A stretch of 24,992 bases of DNA. It comes from Aquiflexum sp041749095. GTDB taxonomy: Bacteria; Bacteroidota; Bacteroidia; Cytophagales; Cyclobacteriaceae. The position numbers and the translations under genes were made by a program. Location: contig NZ_JBGTCA010000407.1 of assembly GCF_041749095.1 (NCBI RefSeq), positions 1-24,992 of the forward strand. Reading direction: 5' to 3'. Numbering within the stretch: position 1 is the first letter of the stretch; each line of letters opens with the position of its first letter. The notes under the pieces were generated by a model, which saw only the letters and a list, made by a program, of their open reading frames with translations, was not told the DNA's origin and ran no database searches. Shown here one piece after another: positions 14,960 to 21,753 of the stretch.

Positions 14960-15129
14960 TCTCGGTTCTCGCATCTCGGTTCTCGGTTCTCGCTTCTCTT
15001 GATTCCTGGCTTCCCGATACTCGGGACAGGCATTGCTTCTTTTTTTCTCAGCTCTCGCATCTCGGTTCTCGCATCTCGCTTCCCGTCTCTTGTTTCTTGG
15101 CTCTTGTATCTTGATTCTTGGCTCTTGAT
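14960..15129 (-). repeat. Heptanucleotide tandem array abutting the mgtE stop codon
   Basis: Plus-strand units TCTYGNN recur every 7 bases: six at 14960-15001 and twelve in exact register at 15046-15129. The last unit ends at 15129 and the mgtE stop codon begins at 15130 (minus strand), so there is no spacer. In the sense of mgtE the unit is NNCRAGA. Near mgtE the units are mostly TCTTG; farther away they are mostly TCTCG, so the array has two sub-types. A 44-base palindromic insertion divides it. Confidence 0.85.
15002..15045. mobile_element. REP-like palindromic insertion in the mgtE-side array
   Basis: The core TCCCGA-TAC-TCGGGA (15012-15026) is a perfect hairpin flanked by CCTG (15005-15008) and CAGG (15027-15030). 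The sequence then runs CATTGC and a T-run. It resembles short palindromic repeats frequent in Bacteroidota intergenic DNA. Its insertion shifts the heptamer register by two bases (44 is not a multiple of 7). Confidence 0.6.
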
Positions 15130-16497
15130 TTAGATCTCCAACAACCACATAGCCACACCAAAATAAACCGCTAATCCCAAAAGGTCGTTTGCAGTGGTAA
15201 TAAAAGGGCCCGAAGCTATGGCCGGGTTGATTCCGAATTTATTCAGAATTAGGGGGGTAACGGTTCCCATAAATGAGGCCATCAATACCACACAGAACAT
15301 GGCCAATCCAATGGTAAAACCGAAAATCCATTCATGTTTATATAATAAGGCGACCACAAGGGTAACAAAAACACCAAGGACAACTCCATTGACCAATGCA
15401 ATCAGCAAACCTTTTACAAATCTTTGCCAGGGAGTATCATTAAAAACAGATTTTGAAGCCAATGTCTGTACGACCAATGATGAAGACTGAATACCGACAT
15501 TTCCTCCTGTCGCTGCCACTAAAGGAATAAAAGAGGCTAATGCGATGATTTTTTGCAAACCTCCCTCAAAAAAATCAATGATACCCGCTCCCATCAATCC
15601 TCCAATCACACCTATCAATAACCAAGGGAGTCTTGCTTTTGAAATCCTGAACACGGAGTCAGATTCCTCAACATCATCAGAAATACCGGTCATAGCCTGC
15701 ATATCTTCTTCCGACTGCTCCCTGATCAAATCAAGGATATCATCGACAGTAATCCTTCCCACAAGTCTGTTTTTGGCATTGACCACGGGCATCGATTCCA
15801 GGTCATATTTTCTCATGATTTCGGCCACTTCCTCACCATCCATGTAGGTGGGTACTGAAATCAACTCGGGCTCATATATATCGGAAATTTTGGTATCAGA
15901 TGAGGCAAGGATTATTTTTTTCAGTGATACCCTGCCAAGGAGGTGCTGTCTGTTGTCCACCACATAGATGGAATAGATTTTTTCTACTTTTTCGGCCTGC
16001 CTTCTAATTTCCTCAATGGTCTGCACGACATTCCAGTTTTGGTTGGCTTTGATAAATTCCTTTGCCATCAAACCACCCGCTGAATCTTCATCATAGCGGA
16101 GCAATTCCAGAATGTTGGCCGATTTTTCACGCTCCTGAAGGTGGGCAATGACCTCTTCCCTTTCTTTAGAGGACATCAGGATCAAAATATCCGCCGCATC
16201 ATCAGAATCCATCTGATCAATTAAGGATGCCAATTCCAAAGGTTCCATTTCCCTGATGACCTTAATCAGGGAATCCTCATCCAATTCTATAAGAATATCA
16301 GCTGAGACAACCGGCTCCAACAACCTCAAAACATAAATGGCTTCATCCATATTCAGCTCATCCAGAATTGCAGCAATATCCGCGACATTCACCCCTTCCA
16401 GGGACTGAATGATATAATCATTATCATTTATTTCAATCCCCTCACGGAGACTTTCCAAATATTCTTTTGATAATTCAAATGTTTTTATTGATTCCAA
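15130..16497 (-). CDS. mgtE: Magnesium transporter MgtE
   Basis: MgtE is a dimeric Mg-selective channel whose cytoplasmic domains sense Mg. The 455-residue product is complete. It has the N-terminal superhelical MgtE_N domain (about 1-130) and a linker with DEDSAGGLMAKEF (136-148). A CBS pair follows (about 150-258, with KIYSIYVVDNRQHLLGRVSLKK and SMPVVNAKNRLVGRITVDDI). Five membrane helices run from about residue 288. Pore-side signatures PLVAATGGNVGIQSSSL (325-341) and ASGPFITTANDLLGLAVYF (428-446) are present, with Asp438 probably equivalent to the essential pore aspartate of the Thermus protein. The start overlaps the rsmA end by 13 bases, so the two are cotranscribed. Confidence 0.95.
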   Translation of the reverse strand: MESIKTFELSKEYLESLREGIEINDNDYIIQSLEGVNVADIAAILDELNMDEAIYVLRLLEPVVSADILIELDEDSLIKVIREMEPLELASLIDQMDSDDAADILILMSSKEREEVIAHLQEREKSANILELLRYDEDSAGGLMAKEFIKANQNWNVVQTIEEIRRQAEKVEKIYSIYVVDNRQHLLGRVSLKKIILASSDTKISDIYEPELISVPTYMDGEEVAEIMRKYDLESMPVVNAKNRLVGRITVDDILDLIREQSEEDMQAMTGISDDVEESDSVFRISKARLPWLLIGVIGGLMGAGIIDFFEGGLQKIIALASFIPLVAATGGNVGIQSSSLVVQTLASKSVFNDTPWQRFVKGLLIALVNGVVLGVFVTLVVALLYKHEWIFGFTIGLAMFCVVLMASFMGTVTPLILNKFGINPAIASGPFITTANDLLGLAVYFGVAMWLLEI

Positions 16498-17267
16498 GAT
16501 TCCTGTAATTTTTGAGTTAAACCAATAAATTCCTGCACATCCAGCTGCTCAGCTCTTTTGTCCAATATTGGATCCTGATTTAAGGCTGCAGAGATACCAA
16601 AGGGCTTGAGACAGTTCCTCAAGGTTTTGCGCCTTGTCGAAAATGCCTGCTTGACCACTTTGAAGAATTTTTTTTCATCGCAATCCAATGTTTCAACACC
16701 ATTCCTTGTTAACCTGATCACTCCTGAATTGACTTTGGGAGGTGGATTGAACACTTCCGGAGGTACTGAAAACAAGTATTCTATATCATAGAATGCCTGT
16801 AACATCACAGACAAAATTCCATAATCCTTATTTCCTTTTGGCGAAGCTATTCGTTGGGCAACCTCTTTTTGAAGCATACAGACTACTTCTGTCACCTGAT
16901 TTCTTTGTTCTAAAACTTTAAAAAAGATCTGGGAAGAAATATTATAGGGAAAATTCCCGGCTATGACATAAGGACTATCCATAATTGACGCAAAATCTGC
17001 CTTAAGAAAATCTGCTTCAATAATCTTATCCCCCAAATCAGGATACTTTTGATGAAGATATCGAATAGATTCCTTATCAATTTCCACCAAATAAAGATCC
17101 CAATTTTCTGCCAAAAGAAAATCAGTCAAAACACCCATACCCGCACCTATTTCAAGGACTTTTTTGATTCCCAAATGACCCTTAACTGCCTTTGCGATAT
17201 TTTCTGCGATACTAAGATCAGTCAAAAAATGCTGCCCGAGGTGTTTTTTGGGTTTGACTTTCTCCAT
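16485..17267 (-). CDS. rsmA: 16S rRNA (adenine1518/1519-N6)-dimethyltransferase RsmA (KsgA)
   Basis: RsmA dimethylates the two adjacent adenosines in helix 45 of 16S rRNA, using SAM, as a late checkpoint of small-subunit assembly. The 260-residue protein starts MEKVKPKKHLGQHFLTD. It has SAM motif I LEIGAGMG (38-45), an acidic VEID after strand 2 and the catalytic NFPYNISSQ (105-113). The C-terminal domain has PPEVFNPPPKVNSGVIRL and KQAFSTRRKTLRNCL. Its 3' end overlaps mgtE. It is divergent from pdxA, with which KsgA genes are often neighbours. Confidence 0.95.
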   Translation of the reverse strand: MEKVKPKKHLGQHFLTDLSIAENIAKAVKGHLGIKKVLEIGAGMGVLTDFLLAENWDLYLVEIDKESIRYLHQKYPDLGDKIIEADFLKADFASIMDSPYVIAGNFPYNISSQIFFKVLEQRNQVTEVVCMLQKEVAQRIASPKGNKDYGILSVMLQAFYDIEYLFSVPPEVFNPPPKVNSGVIRLTRNGVETLDCDEKKFFKVVKQAFSTRRKTLRNCLKPFGISAALNQDPILDKRAEQLDVQEFIGLTQKLQESWNQ

Positions 17268-17303
17268 TGGCTATTGTATGATTATTTTATATAAATTGCA
17301 GTT

Positions 17304-17311
17304 CAAAAATA
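17304..17311 (-). promoter_or_regulatory. Candidate -7 element for rsmA-mgtE
   Basis: On the minus strand the bases read TATTTTTG, an exact TAnnTTTG match, 36 bases upstream of the rsmA start. No convincing -33 box is seen at the right distance, so the call is weak. Confidence 0.3.
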
Positions 17312-17444
17312 AGAGAATTATCCTTAAGCCCCACTATTATTTGTCATCAACGAGGAGGTTTGCTCTTATAATAAGTTTAAAACAAATCTGATCCATAATC
17401 GATTGGAGAAGATTTTAAAAAGATTTTCATAAGCAAATATTTTA

Positions 17445-18470
17445 ATGAATCAAAGAAAACACAAACCACTTATCGGCATCAGCATTGGAGATATTAACGG
17501 TATAGGACCGGAAGTCACTATCAAGGCACTTTTAGATAGCAGATTGCAAAAACTGGTGACACCTGTCATTTACGGGCATGGAAAAGTTCTTTCTTTTTAC
17601 AGAAAGCAATTGGGTCTGGAAGATTTCAATTTTATGCAGATAAGAAGCATTGACGAAGTCCACCACAAAAAAATAAATGTGATCAATGTCTTGGATGAAA
17701 GCCCTGAGGTCATACCGGGAGTAGAAACCCAAGAAGCTGGTAAATTGGCTTTGGCATCTCTTGACCAGACTATCAAGGATCTTAAGGACAACAAACTTGA
17801 TGCTTTGGTAACAGCTCCACTGAATAAAAACAATATCAATACCCCTGAAAAAAAATTCGTGGGCCATACCGAGTACCTCACTGAAGCTTTTGGAGCGAAC
17901 AATAGCCTTATGTTTTTGGTAGCAGAGGACATCAGGGTCGGGTTGGTAACAGGGCATGTTGCTATAAAAAATGTAGCTCAGAACGTTACTTCCGAAAACA
18001 TCAAAAGCAAACTTAACATCATGAACCAGTCTCTGAAAAATGACTTCGGAATAGGAAAACCCAGAATAGCAGTGCTGGGATTGAATCCACATGCAGGCGA
18101 AGAAGGTCTTCTTGGCGACGAGGAGCAAAACATTATCGCACCTGTCATCAGGGAATTTAAGGACCACGGTCACCTTGTATTTGGCCCTTATTCGGCTGAT
18201 GGTTTTTTTGGCATGATGCACCAGAAGAAATTCGATGGAGTATTGGCGATGTACCACGATCAGGGTCTCATTCCATTCAAGTCAATGGCATTTGAAACAG
18301 GAGTGAATTTCACCGCAGGATTGCCCATAGTCCGTACTTCTCCCGACCATGGTACTGCCTACAATATTGCCGGAAAATCACAGGCAGATGAAGGCTCCAT
18401 GCAGGCAGCTATCCTGCAGGCGTACGATATCGTCAGAAACAGAGGCAATTGGGAAGAAGATCAAGATTGA
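17445..18470 (+). CDS. pdxA: 4-hydroxythreonine-4-phosphate dehydrogenase PdxA
   Basis: PdxA oxidises 4-phosphohydroxy-L-threonine in the DXP-dependent route to pyridoxal phosphate. The 341-residue protein starts MNQRKHKPLIGISIGDINGIGPEV. The metal-ligand histidines are His171 (GHVAIKNV), His216 (LNPHAGEEG) and His271 (AMYHDQGL), matching E. coli His166, His211 and His266. Substrate-binding TAPLNK (123-128) and GHTEYL (140-145) are intact, as is the C-terminal VRTSPDHGTAYNIAG. An iron-sulfur protein gene follows 21 bases later on the same strand. Confidence 0.95.
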   Translation: MNQRKHKPLIGISIGDINGIGPEVTIKALLDSRLQKLVTPVIYGHGKVLSFYRKQLGLEDFNFMQIRSIDEVHHKKINVINVLDESPEVIPGVETQEAGKLALASLDQTIKDLKDNKLDALVTAPLNKNNINTPEKKFVGHTEYLTEAFGANNSLMFLVAEDIRVGLVTGHVAIKNVAQNVTSENIKSKLNIMNQSLKNDFGIGKPRIAVLGLNPHAGEEGLLGDEEQNIIAPVIREFKDHGHLVFGPYSADGFFGMMHQKKFDGVLAMYHDQGLIPFKSMAFETGVNFTAGLPIVRTSPDHGTAYNIAGKSQADEGSMQAAILQAYDIVRNRGNWEEDQD

Positions 18471-18491
18471 CAAAATAAGAAAAATACTGCC

Positions 18492-18701
18492 ATGGATAAA
18501 AAAGGATATAGCAACGGAGAGGTTACTATCACTTGGGAACCCAAAAAATGCACCCATTCAGGAAACTGTGTAAGAGGCCTGCCTAAAGTATTCAGGCCAA
18601 AAGAGAAACCTTGGATCAAAATTGATCTAGGCTCTTCCAATGAAATGGTTGAACAAGTGAAAAAATGTCCTTCAGGAGCTTTAGGGTATTATTTTGAATA
18701 A
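18492..18701 (+). CDS. YjdI-like divergent iron-sulfur protein (Fer4_19)
   Basis: This 69-residue protein resembles E. coli YjdI and the divergent 4Fe-4S mono-cluster family. Visible motifs are KKCTHSGNCVRGLPKVF (Cys20 and Cys26), a KPWIKID strand and KKCPSGALGYYF (Cys59). Only three cysteines are present, as in YjdI, so a fourth ligand (perhaps the nearby His22) or a different cluster type is possible. In some genomes the domain accompanies an acetyltransferase domain, which is absent here. It is probably cotranscribed with pdxA, but a link to B6 synthesis is not established. Confidence 0.85.
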   Translation: MDKKGYSNGEVTITWEPKKCTHSGNCVRGLPKVFRPKEKPWIKIDLGSSNEMVEQVKKCPSGALGYYFE

Positions 18702-18703
18702 GA

Positions 18704-18844
18704 ATGAAATATATATGGTTACTTTATGTCGGTGGAATATTTTTCGGATTTGTCCTTTCCAAAAAACTTGATTCGATTTCCAGAAAAGATATCAGGGCAG
18801 CTCAAAAACTTTTGAACCTCGAATTTTCAAAAGGATTTGAATAG
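18704..18844 (+). CDS. Small 46-codon ORF, possible remnant of a larger secreted protein
   Basis: An ATG three bases after the preceding stop opens 46 codons. The protein has a hydrophobic N-terminal helix (YIWLLYVGGIFFGFVL), two lysines, then a helix-forming SRKDIRAAQKLLNLEFSKGF and a stop. It looks like a membrane-anchored or secretion leader followed by the short helix seen at the start of some exported amidases. I make that comparison from memory only. It may be a genuine small membrane protein or a truncated gene. The spacing on both sides (2 and 15 bases) fits a cotranscribed gene. Confidence 0.4.
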   Translation: MKYIWLLYVGGIFFGFVLSKKLDSISRKDIRAAQKLLNLEFSKGFE

Positions 18845-18859
18845 CTGATACAATTCCCG

Positions 18860-20017
18860 ATGAAACGCATTCTGCCCATCATAGTCCTTTGCCAATTTCT
18901 TTGCACATCGCTATGGTTTGCAGGCAATTCGGTTTTACCGGATTTGATTGGTCCACTGAATCTTAACCGGACTTTTTTGGGGAATCTGACCAGTGCAGTG
19001 CAATTGGGCTTCATTTCAGGAACTTTGATTTTTGCGGTTTTTACGATTTCCGATAAATTCTCTCCTTCCAAGGTATTCTTGATCTGTGCCATTTTGGGAA
19101 GCATATTTAATTTTATGATGAGCATTGATGGTTTGAAGGGCATTGATATCCTGATTTTCAGGTTTATGACAGGTTTTTTCCTTGCAGGTATTTACCCTGT
19201 GGGAATGAAAATCGCTTCTGACTATTTTCAAAAAGGTCTGGGAAAATCACTGGGATTTTTGGTCGGAGCCTTGGTTTTGGGCACCTCATTTCCCCATCTG
19301 GTCAAAAGTGTGACGGATGGATTACCTTGGAAATCAGTGATATATACCACTTCTTTCCTTGCCGTCACCGGTGGGATTATATTAGTCAGCACCATTCCTG
19401 ACGGCCCATTTAGACGGCCTGGAAAAAAGTTTGATTTCAGTGCATTTTTTGATGTATTCCGGATCAGGGCATTTCGTGCAGCCGCTTATGGTTATTTTGG
19501 CCACATGTGGGAATTATATGCTTTCTGGGCATTTATTCCCTTTATCCTCCAATTTTTTGGAACGCTACACGATACAGATTTCAATATACCTTTGTGGTCA
19601 TTTATTGTCATTGCCGTAGGGGGAATATCCTGTGCGCTCGGGGGAATACTTTCTGAAAGGTTCAGTCCAAAATCCATAGCTTCATTTGCCCTCAGTATTT
19701 CAGGTATTTGTTGTCTCCTGTCACCTTTTTTCTTGTTACAACCAAATTCAGAAATATTTTTGGTTTTTCTCGTGATTTGGGGTTTGTTCATTACCGCTGA
19801 TTCACCTATGTTTTCCACTTTGGTTGCCCAAAATTCCCCGGATACCTCCAAAGGTACCGCCCTTACGATTGTCAATTGTTTGGGCTTTGCCATTACCATT
19901 ATCAGCATTCAAACCATCAACTTCTTTTCTTTTTCCATTCCCCCACAGTATCTCTTTCTAATTTTGGGTATTGGTCCTATTTTGGGGGTGTTTGCTGTAC
20001 TTAAAGCGAGAATTTGA
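18860..20017 (+). CDS. Major facilitator superfamily transporter
   Basis: The 385-residue protein has about twelve membrane helices. It begins MKRILPIIVLCQFLCTSLWFAGNSVLPDL. MFS-like features are the first-half helix RFMTGFFLAGIYPVGMKIASDYF, the glycine-rich FLVGALVLGTSFPHL helix and the central basic loop PFRRPGKKFDF between the two six-helix halves. The second half starts with AAYGYFGHMWELYAFWAFIPFILQFF. The substrate cannot be assigned. It runs in the same direction as the pdxA group and begins 15 bases after the small ORF. Confidence 0.88.
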   Translation: MKRILPIIVLCQFLCTSLWFAGNSVLPDLIGPLNLNRTFLGNLTSAVQLGFISGTLIFAVFTISDKFSPSKVFLICAILGSIFNFMMSIDGLKGIDILIFRFMTGFFLAGIYPVGMKIASDYFQKGLGKSLGFLVGALVLGTSFPHLVKSVTDGLPWKSVIYTTSFLAVTGGIILVSTIPDGPFRRPGKKFDFSAFFDVFRIRAFRAAAYGYFGHMWELYAFWAFIPFILQFFGTLHDTDFNIPLWSFIVIAVGGISCALGGILSERFSPKSIASFALSISGICCLLSPFFLLQPNSEIFLVFLVIWGLFITADSPMFSTLVAQNSPDTSKGTALTIVNCLGFAITIISIQTINFFSFSIPPQYLFLILGIGPILGVFAVLKARI

Positions 20018-20130
20018 AATTTGCATGTTTTAAATTTCCATGAAAATCTCTACCAGAAAATTGAGAATTCAGAATAATATATATTACTTTGTCAGGATAG
20101 TGTGGTATAATTTCAATTTATGTATTTGCC

Positions 20131-21597
20131 ATGCAAAAAAAATGCTTTCACCCATCACCCTATTGGATTTACAGATTAAGGATAATACTGTGCTTTCCAA
20201 TGGACAACGACATGCCTGATCACCTTATGAATCTTTGGAAAAAATACAAAACCACGGTCAACCTAAACTTTGACCTGTACAATGAAGAAGGCGATGATAT
20301 CAACCATTGGAAAAACATCCTCTTTGCCAAAACCATCATCTGTATTCTTCCCCTTTCCTTTATCGCCCTGATACCAGGTCTAGTTTACAGTTGGGAAATT
20401 GCCAATTATCAGATTTTTGTAATGGATTTTTTGGCACTTTTAATAGTGGTATCTATTGGTTTGGTTCCTGGGATAAAAATTGGATTAAGGAAAACGCTTT
20501 TTATTTCCATCTTTTATATTGTTGCCACTTTTTTTCTTCTGGTCATTGGAATCACTGGCCCTGGGTTAATATATCTTTTATCAGCCACATTTTTCTGCGT
20601 GATGATTTTTCCAAACAAATACTCCTATCATCCTACGATTGCCAATTTGGTGATTTGTTTGCTCATATTGGCACTCATTCCATTTTCTGTTTTACCATGG
20701 TCAGAAAGGTCCTATCACAATTTCAATGCCTGGATAGCAACCGCCTCCAATCTGATTTTTTTGAGTTTCGTTACTTCCATGATCATCCCATTGGTGTTCA
20801 ACGGCCTGAAGAAAGCCATTCAAAAAGAGAAAAAGTCCAAATTGGAACTGGATGAAAAAAATCTGGAATTGTTAAAAACCATGGAAGAACTCAAAAGCAA
20901 AAACACCGACCTCGAAGTTTTTGCCTATTCTGCTTCCCATGACCTTCAGGAGCCACTAAGGATGATTACCGGTTTCTTGGCCCAACTGGAAAAAAATTAC
21001 AATGATAAATTAGACGAGCGAGGTAAAAAATACATCTATTTTGCTGTGGACGGAGCGCAAAGAATGCGGAAGATCATACAGGATGTTTTGGAATATTCCA
21101 GAATCGGCAAAAAGGAGGAAGAAAAAGAACCGGTGGACGTCCATGTAATTGTGGATGAAATTTGCGAGCTAAATAAAAGGTGTATAAAAGAAAAATCAGC
21201 CCTAATCCTCAAAAAAAACCTGCCCTCAATTCACAGCTTCAAAACACCACTGCTACAAGTTTTTCAGAACTTGATCGGTAATGCACTCAAATATAGCCGC
21301 AGTGACGTAAAGCCTGAAATCTGGATTTCTGCCGAAGAAGCTCCTACTAGGTGGATTTTCTCGGTAAAAGACAATGGGATAGGCATCAATCCCGAATATC
21401 ATGACCGGATTTTTATCCTCTTCCAAAGACTGCATAGTAAAGGCGAATATGAAGGCACGGGCATGGGGCTCGCCATTGTCAAAAAAATCGTGGATAAACT
21501 TGGAGGGGAAATATGGCTGGATTCAGTTGAGGGTCATGGCACTACTTTTTATTTTACAGTTCCCAAACAGTTTGAAGAAGAATATTTGCTGAATTGA
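20131..21597 (+). CDS. Membrane-bound sensor histidine kinase (bacteriophytochrome-like kinase core)
   Basis: The 488-residue protein has an N-terminal region with about six membrane helices (about residues 60-230), a short charged coiled coil, HisKA with His270 in ASHDLQEPLR, and a HATPase domain. The ATPase domain has NLIGNALKY (N box from Asn380), DNGIGINPE, a IFILFQRLHS segment and GTGMGLAIVKKIV. The DLQEPLR-type HisKA is the class that often pairs with Rcp1-like receivers, one of which is encoded downstream. No periplasmic or PAS sensor domain is seen, so the membrane part is probably the sensor. The start is uncertain: ATG 20200 (MDNDMPDH) or 20227 would remove an unremarkable leader. 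Confidence 0.88.
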   Translation: MQKKCFHPSPYWIYRLRIILCFPMDNDMPDHLMNLWKKYKTTVNLNFDLYNEEGDDINHWKNILFAKTIICILPLSFIALIPGLVYSWEIANYQIFVMDFLALLIVVSIGLVPGIKIGLRKTLFISIFYIVATFFLLVIGITGPGLIYLLSATFFCVMIFPNKYSYHPTIANLVICLLILALIPFSVLPWSERSYHNFNAWIATASNLIFLSFVTSMIIPLVFNGLKKAIQKEKKSKLELDEKNLELLKTMEELKSKNTDLEVFAYSASHDLQEPLRMITGFLAQLEKNYNDKLDERGKKYIYFAVDGAQRMRKIIQDVLEYSRIGKKEEEKEPVDVHVIVDEICELNKRCIKEKSALILKKNLPSIHSFKTPLLQVFQNLIGNALKYSRSDVKPEIWISAEEAPTRWIFSVKDNGIGINPEYHDRIFILFQRLHSKGEYEGTGMGLAIVKKIVDKLGGEIWLDSVEGHGTTFYFTVPKQFEEEYLLN

Positions 21598-21753
21598 CAA
21601 AGGAATAAAAGGTTTCATTCTTAATTAAAATTTTACTACTTTGATCCTGTATTATAAAATCTATCTCGTTTTATTACAGATCTTTTCTTTTCATTAACCC
21701 AAAGGTCTATAGGACTCCTCCCTATTCCGGCCATAAAGTAATTCATATCGTTC

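Noticed and set aside
7463..15129. CRISPR array
   Set aside because: The repeats are 7-base tandem units without spacers and no cas gene is present.
14897..15148. An 83-residue minus-strand ORF with seven-residue repeats rich in Arg and Glu
   Set aside because: It is the translation of the heptamer array (3 x 7 bases gives seven-residue repeats in any open frame) and overlaps the mgtE end. There is no sign of a real gene.
17532..18257. A 241-residue minus-strand ORF
   Set aside because: It is antisense to pdxA, whose metal ligands and motifs are all intact on the plus strand.
20016..20038. GAAATTT/AAATTTC inverted repeat as a terminator after the MFS gene
   Set aside because: The stem is almost all A-T, overlaps the stop codon and is not followed by a T-run.
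20088..20128. Promoter before the first histidine kinase (TATAAT at 20106 and TTTGTC upstream)
   Set aside because: The spacing fits neither a sigma70-type nor a Bacteroidota-type promoter.
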